Source: Pseudomonadota bacterium (GTDB lineage Bacteria; Myxococcota_A; Polyangia; Haliangiales; Haliangiaceae). Taken from it: DNA of 46,757 bases. The translations under genes were made by a program, and so were the position numbers. The notes below the pieces were generated by a model that saw only the letters and a program-made list of their open reading frames with translations, was not told the DNA's origin and did not search any database. The stretch covers positions 1 through 46,757 of the forward strand of contig JAPLLF010000756.1 in the NCBI GenBank assembly GCA_026387715.1, given 5' to 3'. Positions 1 to 7,855 of this stretch are shown piece after piece; position 1 is the first letter of the stretch, and each line of letters starts with the position of its first letter.

Positions 1-1518
1 CATCGCCGCGACCCGGCCGAGGTACTCGTCGAGCCGCGCCGTCGCGAGGTGCACCCGCACGCGCGCGAGGGGCTCGGCGCCCGCGACGTCGAGGTTCTCG
101 AGCAGGTGGGCGGCGGTCGTCGGGTTGCCAGCCAGGAGCTCGAGCTCGGCGAGCATCGCGATCGCGCGGGCCCGGTCGCTCGGCTGAGAGGATCCGACGA
201 GCCCGGTCAGCGCCCGGCGCGCGCTGGTGACGTCGCCCGACGCGAGCGTGAGCTCGGCGTGGACGATCGGCGAGACCGCACCTGGCGTCTGGCTCGCGCG
301 CTCGAACGCCTCGGTGTAGCGCCCGCCGCGGATCGCGATCTCGATGCGCAGCGCCGCGAGCGCACGCACGCGCGCGGGATCGACGAGCGCGTCCTGGTGC
401 TCCATGACCGAGCCCTGGCGCCGGTTCGGCCGATCGCCGAGCGCGTCGAGCAGCGCCTCGAATTCGCCGGCCCCGCCGCTGCGCGCCGCGAGCTCGCGAT
501 CCGCCAGCAGGCAGTCCGCCGCGCGATCGCGCTCGCCCGCGACGATCCAGTGCCACACGACCTCGCGGACCCGCGTGATCTGATCCATCGCGCCGAACGC
601 GCCGTCGTCGCCCGCCTGCCACGCGAGCCGGGGGCCGCGCGCGAGCGCGGAGGTCGACGCGACGAGCTCGGCGGCGCTCGCCGACAGCCGCCGCTTGTCC
701 TCGAGGCCGACGTGCGCCAGGACGTCGACGCGCACGACCTCGTGCACCACGACGCGGCCCTCGCCGACCGGCTCGACGAGCTGGCGTGCGAGCAGGCTCG
801 CGAGCGCCGCCTCGATGTCGACCCCGGGCACGAGCGCCGCGAGCGCCGCGGGCGCGACCGGCTGGCGAAGGATCGCGAGCGCCTCGAGCGCTGCACGCGC
901 GGGTGCTTCGAGCGTCGGGATCTCCCACGCGGTCGCCCCGACCCGCGCGCGCGCGAACTCGCGGCGCAGCCCGAGCGGCATCCCGCGGGTCCGCGCGAAC
1001 GCGCCCTCGAATCCGGTCGGGGCCTCGCCGTAGGTCTCCTCGAGGTTCGCCCACAGGAGCGCCGCGGCGTCGGGATCGAGCCCTCCGAGCTCGACCTCGG
1101 CGAGCTCGGCGCCGACCGCCGCGGCGAGCGGATCGCGCCCGACGACCACGACGCGCCCGAGCGCCGTCTGCCCGAGGATCAACGGCGACAGCAGGCTGGT
1201 CGCCTCGTCGGTGCGAAGGTGCTGGATGTCGTCGATCACGAGCACGCGCGCCTGGGCGGTGAGCGCCTGCGCGAGCGTTCCAGGCCCGCACCGCAACGCG
1301 CGCTCGGCGCTGGCGCGAACGCTCGACGCACGATCGCCGAGGTGACACTCGACGATCACGCACGGCACCCCGAGCCCGGCGAGCTCACCGACCAGGCGTG
1401 TCTTGCCGGCGCCGAGCGGGCCGTGCACGGACACGAGCGAGACCACGGCGAGGTGCTGGCGCAGCTCGTCCAGCTCCGACTGTCGACCGACGAAGGGGAC
1501 GGGACCGAGGGGGGTCAT
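1..1518 (-). CDS. NTPase regulator (AAA/STAND-like) with helical repeats, cut by left edge
   Basis: This minus-strand frame is open from an ATG at 1518 to the window edge, giving the first 506 codons of a longer protein. Near the N-terminus it reads FVGRQSELDEL, then a Walker A loop (GPLGAGKTR, about residues 33-41) and a Walker B strand (VLVIDDIQHL, about residues 96-105). The rest is Ala/Leu/Arg-rich helical sequence that looks TPR- or HEAT-like near the edge. This arrangement is typical of ATP-dependent signalling NTPases (MalT/LuxR or BTAD-type regulators) in Myxococcota. Any C-terminal output domain lies outside the window. It shares a strand with the secretion ATPase at 1709-3160 but is separated from it by 190 bp holding palindromes, so it may have its own promoter. 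The NTPase call is firm; the regulatory role is inferred. Confidence 0.75.
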   Translation of the reverse strand, partial: MTPLGPVPFVGRQSELDELRQHLAVVSLVSVHGPLGAGKTRLVGELAGLGVPCVIVECHLGDRASSVRASAERALRCGPGTLAQALTAQARVLVIDDIQHLRTDEATSLLSPLILGQTALGRVVVVGRDPLAAAVGAELAEVELGGLDPDAAALLWANLEETYGEAPTGFEGAFARTRGMPLGLRREFARARVGATAWEIPTLEAPARAALEALAILRQPVAPAALAALVPGVDIEAALASLLARQLVEPVGEGRVVVHEVVRVDVLAHVGLEDKRRLSASAAELVASTSALARGPRLAWQAGDDGAFGAMDQITRVREVVWHWIVAGERDRAADCLLADRELAARSGGAGEFEALLDALGDRPNRRQGSVMEHQDALVDPARVRALAALRIEIAIRGGRYTEAFERASQTPGAVSPIVHAELTLASGDVTSARRALTGLVGSSQPSDRARAIAMLAELELLAGNPTTAAHLLENLDVAGAEPLARVRVHLATARLDEYLGRVAAM

Positions 1519-1672
1519 CGGATTGGTGATTCTTGCTGCACGACGTCGCACCGGTGGAGAAACAGCAAGGGTTGCGCCAGGTTTTGACCGATCCCCGATC
1601 CGGTCGCGACGGCGCCAACCTGGTGACATCGCTCGATCCGCGCACGATCAAGACCGGTCGCAGCGCCGGCGA

Positions 1673-1708
1673 TCGAGACGTCGACGTCTCGACACCTGGG
1701 GTGTCGAG
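1673..1708. promoter_or_regulatory. Overlapping perfect palindromes after the secretion ATPase gene (terminator or operator)
   Basis: Two perfect inverted repeats overlap in the 190-bp gap between the secretion ATPase and the NTPase gene. Bases 1673-1692 form a 20-bp self-complementary palindrome, TCGAGACGTCGACGTCTCGA. Bases 1688-1708 form a hairpin with 9-bp arms (CTCGACACC and GGTGTCGAG) and a 3-nt loop. The hairpin ends one base past the ATPase stop codon. No U-tract follows, so it could be a Rho-assisted terminator, an attenuator, or a dimeric repressor site for the gene starting at 1518. The rest of the gap (1519-1672) shows nothing I recognise. Confidence 0.5.
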
Positions 1709-3160
1709 TCATCGCTTCGACAGCTGGGAGATCTCCAGCAGCTTCGCGACCGTACCGTCCCAGTCGGCGTGATCGTCGCGCTTCTGGCGTAGCAGCTGCT
1801 CGATCGCCGGGTAGATCGCGACCGCGGCATCGACGGTCCGATCGCGCCCCCGCTGGTACGCGCCGAGGGTGATCAGGTCGCGATGTTCCTCGTAGACGGC
1901 GAGGTGCGCCCGCAGGACCGCCGCGGCCTCGAGCTGCGCCGTCCCGGTGACGCGCGCCGCGAGCCGCGACGTCGAGCCGACGACGTCGATGGGTGGGAAG
2001 TGCCCTCGCTGGGCGAGCCGCCGATCGAGGACGAGGTGACCGTCGACGAGGCCGCGCACCTCGTCGGCGATCGGCTCGTCGAGATCGTTGCCCGCGACGA
2101 GCACGGTGTAGATCGCGCTGATCACGCCACGGGTCGTCGCGCCGGTCCGCTCGACGAGCCGCGGCAGGAGCGCGAACACGCTCGGCGGGTAGCCGTGCCG
2201 TGCGGGGGGCTCGCCGGCCGACAGGCCGACCTCGCGCTGGGCGCGCGCGACGCGGGTGAGCGAATCGCACAGCAGCAACACCGAGGCGCCGCGGCGATCG
2301 CGGAACCACTCGGCGATCGCGGTCGCGACGAACGCCGCCCGCACGCGGACCAGCGGCGGGGCATCGCTCGTCGCGCACACGGCGACGACCCGACCACGCG
2401 CCGCCGCCAGCTCGTCGCCCAAAATCTCCGCGAGCTCGCGCCCGCGCTCGCCGATCAGGCACACGACGATCACGTCGGCGGTCGCGCCGCGCGCGAGCTG
2501 CCCCAGGAGCGTCGACTTGCCGACGCCAGCCGCCGCGAACACGCCGATGCGCTGGCCGCATCCGAGCGTGAGCATCGCGTCGATCGCGCGCACGCCGGTC
2601 GGCAAGGGGGTCGAGATCACCGGGCGCGCCAGCGGCCCGGGCGCCGCCCGATCGACCGCCCACGCCTCACCCGTCAGCGGAGCACCTCCATCGATCGGCT
2701 CGCCGAGGCCGTCGACCACGCGCCCGAGCAGCCCGTCGCCGCAACGGATCGTCAGCGGGTGCCCCGTGCGCCACACGGCGCACGCCGGGGCGATGCCACG
2801 CAGCTCCGCGAGCGGCAGGAGGATCGCCTCGTCGCCGCGAAACCCCACGACCTCGGCCGACAGCGGCGCCTCGCCGCGGCGGTCGACGCGCACGATCTCG
2901 CCGAGCGAGACCTCCGGCACGATCGCGCGGATCACGAGCCCGACCACCTCGGTCACGTGGCCGGTGGACGCCGCGAGCTCGTGGGGCACGAAGTCGAGCG
3001 TCTGGTGGTGCGCGTCGAGGATCTGCGCGCGCAGCCGCTCCGCTTCGAGCGTCGCCTCGGCGACGAGCGCGGTCGCCTGGCGCCGAGCCTCCGCGACGAT
3101 CTCCGCGGCGATCGCGCGCGCGTCGCTCTCGTCGGCGCCGATCACGCGGCCGCTCTTCAC
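1709..3160 (-). CDS. Type III secretion/flagellar export ATPase (SctN/FliI family) with SctL/FliH-like N-terminus
   Basis: The 483-residue product has the full F1-beta-like export ATPase core: the VTEVVGLVIRAIVPEVSLGE start, a Walker A loop (AAAGVGKSTLL, about residues 209-219), the Walker B/DSLTR strand (LLLCDSLTRVARAQREVGL), and the family signature GEPPARHGYPPSVFALLPRL. These ATPases unfold and feed substrates into the type III secretion or flagellar export gate. The family is usually about 440 residues. Here about 60 extra N-terminal residues read VIGADESDARAIAAEIVAEA followed by an Ala/Glu/Arg helix, which resembles the N-terminus of the stator protein SctL/FliH. The start is a GTG 12 bp after the upstream stop codon. 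No secretin, gate or needle gene is in the window, so whether it serves a complete system cannot be judged. Confidence 0.85.
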   Translation of the reverse strand: MKSGRVIGADESDARAIAAEIVAEARRQATALVAEATLEAERLRAQILDAHHQTLDFVPHELAASTGHVTEVVGLVIRAIVPEVSLGEIVRVDRRGEAPLSAEVVGFRGDEAILLPLAELRGIAPACAVWRTGHPLTIRCGDGLLGRVVDGLGEPIDGGAPLTGEAWAVDRAAPGPLARPVISTPLPTGVRAIDAMLTLGCGQRIGVFAAAGVGKSTLLGQLARGATADVIVVCLIGERGRELAEILGDELAAARGRVVAVCATSDAPPLVRVRAAFVATAIAEWFRDRRGASVLLLCDSLTRVARAQREVGLSAGEPPARHGYPPSVFALLPRLVERTGATTRGVISAIYTVLVAGNDLDEPIADEVRGLVDGHLVLDRRLAQRGHFPPIDVVGSTSRLAARVTGTAQLEAAAVLRAHLAVYEEHRDLITLGAYQRGRDRTVDAAVAIYPAIEQLLRQKRDDHADWDGTVAKLLEISQLSKR

Positions 3161-3172
3161 CGAGTCACGGTA

Positions 3173-3895
3173 TCACGAGGGTGCCAGCGCGACCCAGGCC
3201 GGGACGCCGTCGCGCGGCTCGCCCGCGTGCGCACGCCACACGTCGTCGACGACGACGCCCACCGCGCGCGGCAAGCGGAGCGCGAGGGCGCGGCGATGGA
3301 ACGGATCGACGAGGTGCGGCGCGGTGCACCGCGCGCCGATCACCAGCAACCGCCGCTCGTCGACCACGCGATCGACGAGCACGTCGCGACCGCGGGCGAT
3401 GCGCTCGAGCGCGGGCGCGAGCTGGGGATAGCGCCGCGCGATCGCGGCGAGCAGGTCGGCGCCGGCCGCGCGCGCCGCGACCGCGAGCTGGTCGGCCCCG
3501 ACGTCGAGCAACCACCGCGTGATCCCATCGCCATCGAGGTCGAGCTCCGCGGGCAGCTCGGTCGCGAGGCCGGCGCACGCCCACCGCGCGAGCCACACGC
3601 TGCCACGATCGTGCCCCTGCCCGACCATGGCGCCGCGCGCCTGTGGCGGGAGCGTGGCGAGGCGCGCCTCGATCCACGACGGGTGCACGGCGCGCATCCC
3701 GGGCGGCACCGGCATGCGGACGGCGGCGGCCCAGCGCGCCCGGTCGGCCGACGAGGACGCCGCCGGATCTCGGGTCGCCGCGCGCGCCGCTTCGCCGATG
3801 GTGCCGCCGATCCGGGCGAGCACGCGGGCGCGCACCGACGTCGGCAACCCGACCGTCGCGACCGCGAGCGCACGCCCGATCGCCAGCGACGTCAC
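3173..3895 (-). CDS. Protein of unknown function upstream of the secretion ATPase (possible SctK-like)
   Basis: This 240-residue frame starts at a GTG 15 bp after the upstream ligase gene and stops 12 bp before the export ATPase, so the three are probably co-transcribed. The protein is Ala/Arg-rich and mostly helical by composition, with no clear signal peptide or membrane segment. A central HPSWIEARLATLPPQARGAM stretch is the most distinctive motif. In type III secretion operons an sctK gene often precedes sctL and sctN. Position, size and lack of enzyme motifs make SctK-like a candidate, but I see no diagnostic residues and treat this as a guess. The codon pattern matches its neighbours, so the gene itself is likely real. 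Confidence 0.55.
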   Translation of the reverse strand: MTSLAIGRALAVATVGLPTSVRARVLARIGGTIGEAARAATRDPAASSSADRARWAAAVRMPVPPGMRAVHPSWIEARLATLPPQARGAMVGQGHDRGSVWLARWACAGLATELPAELDLDGDGITRWLLDVGADQLAVAARAAGADLLAAIARRYPQLAPALERIARGRDVLVDRVVDERRLLVIGARCTAPHLVDPFHRRALALRLPRAVGVVVDDVWRAHAGEPRDGVPAWVALAPS

Positions 3896-3910
3896 GCGCG
3901 CCCCGATCGC

Positions 3911-5515
3911 CTACGAGTCGGAGTGACCGGTTTCGGATCGCCGCGTGCCCTTTTTCGGGCGTAGCTTGAACCGCAGGAGCTTGCCGCCAGGACCGCGTGG
4001 CAGCGTCTCGACGAACTCGATCCACCGCGGATACTTGTAGGGCGACAGCGATGACTTCACGAACGCCTTGAGCTCGGCCTCGAGCTTCGCGTCGCCCTCG
4101 TGGCCGACGTTGGTGACGACGAACGCGAGCGGCTTGATGAGGCCCTCGTCGTCGGCGGCCCCGATCACGGCGGCCTCCCAGACGGCCTCGTGCGCCGACA
4201 GCGCGTTCTCGACCTCGGACGGCGACACCCACTTGCCGCCGACCTTGAACAGATCGTCGACGCGGCCGCAGTGGTGGTAGAAGCCCGCGCTGTCGACCAT
4301 GAAGCGGTCACGCGTGGTGAACCAGCCGTCCGACCGCAGCATGACCTCGCCGGTGCCGGGATCGTTGACGCCACCCCAGTAGCCCTTGAACAGGGACCCG
4401 CACTGGAGCTGCAAGGTGCCGATCTCGTCGACCTCGACAGGATCGCCGTCGTCGTCGACGAGCCGGACCTGGACCCCGGCGAGCGGCTTGCCGCACACGC
4501 CCGGGCGCGCGCCCGGATCGTCGCTCCGGCCCGCGAGCGCGAACTGGAAGATCTCGGTCAGCCCGTAGCCGACGACGACCTCGGTGCCCAGCACCGCACG
4601 GATCCGCGGGATCAGCTGCTCCGGCATGCCCTCGGCGCCGGCGACCGCGGCGCGCAACGCCGTCGACGCACCGAGCGGACGATCGAGCTGCTTGGTCTCG
4701 GCGTCGTGCGCGAGCTGCGCGTACACGGACGGCGTCGCGAACAGGATGGTCGTCCGGTAGGTCACGAGCGCCGCGAGCAGCGGCTCGGAGTGCGGTTGCT
4801 CCGGAAACAACAGCGACTCGGCGCGCGCCGCGAGCGGCATGAACAGCCCGGCGCCGAGCCCGTACGCCGTCGACAACCGCGCGACCGACAGCACGCGATC
4901 GGCGTCGGTCATCGACAGGAAGGTGGTGGCGAACGAGTCGAACGCGGTCGCGATCGAGGTCCGGGTGTGCGGCACCGCGCGCAGCTCGCCAGGCCCCGAG
5001 CCCGCCGAGTAGAGGAGCAAGCACGCGTCGCCGCTGTCCATCGGCGTGGCCGCGCCTGGCGTCGACGCCGCGCACAGCTGCGCGAAGTCCTGGCACGACG
5101 GCAGCGTGGCGCCGACGCACACGACCTCGCGGAGATCGGGGGTGACGGTACGGATCGCATCGACGACGCGCGCGTGGCCGTCGTCGACGATCGCGATCAC
5201 CGCGCCGGCGTGCAGCACGTAGTCCTGCACGTCGTCGGCGGTCGCCAGCTCGGACACCGGCACCGCGACGGCGCCCGCGTGGATCACGGCGAGGATCGCG
5301 GCGGCCGCCTCCAGCGTGTCGCGCATCAGGACCAGCACGCGCTCGCCGCGCGCGAGCTTGAGGCTGCGCAGGCCCGCCGACAGCCGGGTGACGTGATCCG
5401 TCAACTCGTCGTAGGTCCACGCGCGCTCGCCCTCGCGCAACGCGACCCGGGCACCGACGTTGTGCCGAGCGGCGCCGTCGAGTAGCCAGCCGGCCAGGTT
5501 CCCTTCCCGCGACAT
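3911..5515 (-). CDS. ANL-family acyl-CoA ligase (benzoate-CoA ligase-like) with degenerate P-loop
   Basis: The 534-residue product is an adenylate-forming enzyme of the acyl-CoA synthetase type, closest in feel to benzoate-CoA ligases, which activate a carboxylate with ATP and transfer it to CoA. Visible family motifs are YGLTE (A5), GWFTTRDRF and GRVDDLFKVGGKWVSP (A7/A8 hinge), and the C-terminal LPRGPGGKLLRFKL carrying the catalytic lysine (A10). The ATP-binding loop is abnormal: where the family has S-S/T-G-S/T-T-G-x-P-K-G this protein has SAGSGPGELRAV, losing the Thr and Lys. It may therefore be weak, have a different role, or be diverging. It heads the minus-strand cluster leading into the export ATPase. 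Its ATG at 5515 lies only about 10 bp from a promoter-like -10 box. Confidence 0.85.
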   Translation of the reverse strand: MSREGNLAGWLLDGAARHNVGARVALREGERAWTYDELTDHVTRLSAGLRSLKLARGERVLVLMRDTLEAAAAILAVIHAGAVAVPVSELATADDVQDYVLHAGAVIAIVDDGHARVVDAIRTVTPDLREVVCVGATLPSCQDFAQLCAASTPGAATPMDSGDACLLLYSAGSGPGELRAVPHTRTSIATAFDSFATTFLSMTDADRVLSVARLSTAYGLGAGLFMPLAARAESLLFPEQPHSEPLLAALVTYRTTILFATPSVYAQLAHDAETKQLDRPLGASTALRAAVAGAEGMPEQLIPRIRAVLGTEVVVGYGLTEIFQFALAGRSDDPGARPGVCGKPLAGVQVRLVDDDGDPVEVDEIGTLQLQCGSLFKGYWGGVNDPGTGEVMLRSDGWFTTRDRFMVDSAGFYHHCGRVDDLFKVGGKWVSPSEVENALSAHEAVWEAAVIGAADDEGLIKPLAFVVTNVGHEGDAKLEAELKAFVKSSLSPYKYPRWIEFVETLPRGPGGKLLRFKLRPKKGTRRSETGHSDS

Positions 5516-5524
5516 TCGGTGTGA

Positions 5525-5554
5525 ATTGTAGAGGAGTCTCGGCCGCGATCACAA
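5525..5554 (-). promoter_or_regulatory. Sigma70-like promoter for the acyl-CoA ligase cluster
   Basis: In the 53-bp divergent gap, the minus strand reads TTGTGA (bases 5554-5549), an 18-bp spacer, and TACAAT (5530-5525), a good match to the sigma70 consensus in an otherwise very GC-rich window. Transcription would begin near 5518, about three bases before the ligase ATG, which implies a leaderless or nearly leaderless mRNA. On the plus strand TATAGT (5556-5561) could be a -10 box for rsmD, but no good -35 is spaced for it. Confidence 0.45.
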
Positions 5555-5568
5555 ATATAGTCCGACCG

Positions 5569-6119
5569 ATGCGCATCGTCGGAGGCACGTTCGGTGGGCG
5601 GGTGCTTCGTGCTCCGACAGGAGCCGACACCCGCCCCACCTCGGAAAAGGTGCGCGAGGCCCTGTTCAACATCCTCGATCACAAGATCGAAGTGGCGGGC
5701 GCCCACGTGCTCGACCTCTGCGCCGGCTCGGGGGCCCTCGGCATCGAGGCGCTGTCGCGCGACGCGGCGTCGGCGACGTTCGTCGAGAAGGCCAAGCCGG
5801 CGCTCGCGGCGATCCGCGAGAACCTCGCCGCGTTCGGGATGGCGGCGCGGGCGACCGTCGTCGTCGGCGACGCGGTGGCGATCGCCGCCCGCCACGTCCC
5901 CCCGGCGCCGTGGCGAATCGTGTTCGTCGACCCGCCATACAAGACCGACGTCGCGGTCCGCAGCGTGAGCGCGCTCCCGCTCGCCCACCTCGAGCGCGAG
6001 GCGATCGTCGTGATCGAGCACGACAATCGCAACGCGCCACCCGACGCGATCGGATCTCTGCTACGAACGGACCAGCGTCGATACGGCGACACCTCGGTGT
6101 CGTTTTACAGGAACACACC

Positions 6120-6123
<4 letters not shown>
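5569..6123 (+). CDS. rsmD: 16S rRNA (guanine-966 N2) methyltransferase RsmD
   Basis: RsmD methylates G966 of 16S rRNA using S-adenosylmethionine during 30S assembly. The 184-residue protein opens with MRIVGGTFGGRVL and has RPTSEKVREALFNIL, the SAM-binding VLDLCAGSGALGIEALSR (motif I), and the catalytic FVDPPYK (motif IV, D/NPPY type), all family hallmarks. The ATG at 5569 is chosen over an in-frame GTG at 5521 because the conserved N-terminus begins there. Its TGA stop overlaps the coaD ATG by three bases, and rsmD-coaD is a widely conserved pair, so the two are translationally coupled. Confidence 0.95.
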
Positions 6124-6614
<491 letters not shown>

Positions 6615-6631
6615 GAGAGAGAGAGAACGCC

Positions 6632-7840
6632 ATGCCGCAGATCAAGATCTCGTCCCGCCTCGACCCGATCAAGCCGTCGATCACCCTCGCGGTGACGGCC
6701 AAGGCCGCCAAGCTCAAGGCCGACGGCGTCGACATCATCTCGTTCGGCGCCGGCGAGCCGGACTTCGATACGCCGGAGCACATCAAGGCCGCCGCGCGGG
6801 CCGCGCTCGACGGCAAGACCGTCGGCAAGTACACCGAGGTGGGCGGCACCCTGCAGCTCCGCACGGCGATCGCCGCCGAGCTCGCGCGGGTCCACCACAC
6901 GACGCTGACCCCGGACCAGGTGCTCGTGTCGTCCGGCGCGAAGCACTCGCTCTACAACCTGTTCATGGCGCTGCTCGATCCGGGCGACGAGGTGATCATC
7001 CCCGCGCCGTACTGGGTCAGCTATCCGGACATGGTGATGCTGGCCGGCGGCAAGCCGATCATCGTCGAGACCAGGGCCGAGGACGACTTCGCGGTCACCC
7101 CCGATCAGATCCGCGCGGCGTGCAGCGGCAAGACGCGCGCGATCATCCTGTGCTCGCCGTCGAACCCGACCGGCGCGGTGTACACGCGCGCGCAGATCGA
7201 GGCGCTCGGCAAGATCGTGGTCGAGAAGGATCTGCTCGTGATCTCCGACGACATCTATCGCCAGCTCGTGTACGGCGATGCCGTGTACACGTCGATCGCG
7301 TCGATCTCGCCCGAGCTCGCCGCCCGCACGATCCTCGTCGACGGCGTCTCGAAGACGTACGCGATGACCGGCTGGCGCATCGGCTACACCGCCGGGCCGC
7401 TGCCCCTCATCAAGGCGATGGCGAAGATCCAGGGGCAGTCGACGTCGAACCCCACGAACATCTCGCAGGTCGCGACGCTCGCCGCGCTGACCGGACCGCA
7501 GGACTGCGTCGCGACGATGCGCGCGGCCTTCGACGAGCGCCGCCAGGAGATGGTGAAGCTGCTCCGCGCGATCCCGAACGTCACGTGCCGCGAGCCCAAG
7601 GGCGCGTTCTACGCGTTCCCCGACGTCTCGGCGTACGTCGGCAAGAAGTCGCAGGAGGGTTCGATCCTCGACGACGACGTGCAGCTGTGCGACTGGCTCT
7701 GCGAGGTCGGCAAGGTCGCCGTGGTGCCCGGCTCGGGTTTCGGCGCGCCCGGTCACGTGCGGCTGTCGTACGCGACCTCGATGGCGAACATTCGCGAGGG
7801 TGTTGGTCGCCTCGCGACGGCGCTCGCGACGCTGAAGTGA
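6632..7840 (+). CDS. aspC: PLP-dependent aspartate aminotransferase (class I, subgroup 1b)
   Basis: This enzyme transaminates aspartate and 2-oxoglutarate. The 402-residue protein has the fold-type I landmarks: GAGEPDFDTPEHI and TVGKYTEVGGTLQLR in the N-terminal arm, CSPSNPTGAVY, the SDDIYRQLVY strand that carries the Asp contacting the PLP ring nitrogen, and the Schiff-base lysine in VDGVSKTYAMTGWRIGY. A C-terminal GHVRLSYA arginine binds the substrate carboxylate. These match the prokaryotic Thermus-type aspartate/prephenate aminotransferases, so prephenate activity is possible. The start follows coaD by 17 bp with a purine-rich GAGAGAGAGA ribosome binding site. Confidence 0.93.
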   Translation: MPQIKISSRLDPIKPSITLAVTAKAAKLKADGVDIISFGAGEPDFDTPEHIKAAARAALDGKTVGKYTEVGGTLQLRTAIAAELARVHHTTLTPDQVLVSSGAKHSLYNLFMALLDPGDEVIIPAPYWVSYPDMVMLAGGKPIIVETRAEDDFAVTPDQIRAACSGKTRAIILCSPSNPTGAVYTRAQIEALGKIVVEKDLLVISDDIYRQLVYGDAVYTSIASISPELAARTILVDGVSKTYAMTGWRIGYTAGPLPLIKAMAKIQGQSTSNPTNISQVATLAALTGPQDCVATMRAAFDERRQEMVKLLRAIPNVTCREPKGAFYAFPDVSAYVGKKSQEGSILDDDVQLCDWLCEVGKVAVVPGSGFGAPGHVRLSYATSMANIREGVGRLATALATLK

Positions 7841-7855
7841 TCTAACGTTCGCGGC

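Noticed and set aside
49-1587. A long plus-strand frame opposite the NTPase gene
   Set aside because: The minus strand carries Walker A and B motifs in the right order; the plus product is compositionally biased with no motif.
5556-5561. TATAGT as rsmD -10 promoter
   Set aside because: No acceptable -35 at 16-18 bp upstream; mentioned only as a possibility.
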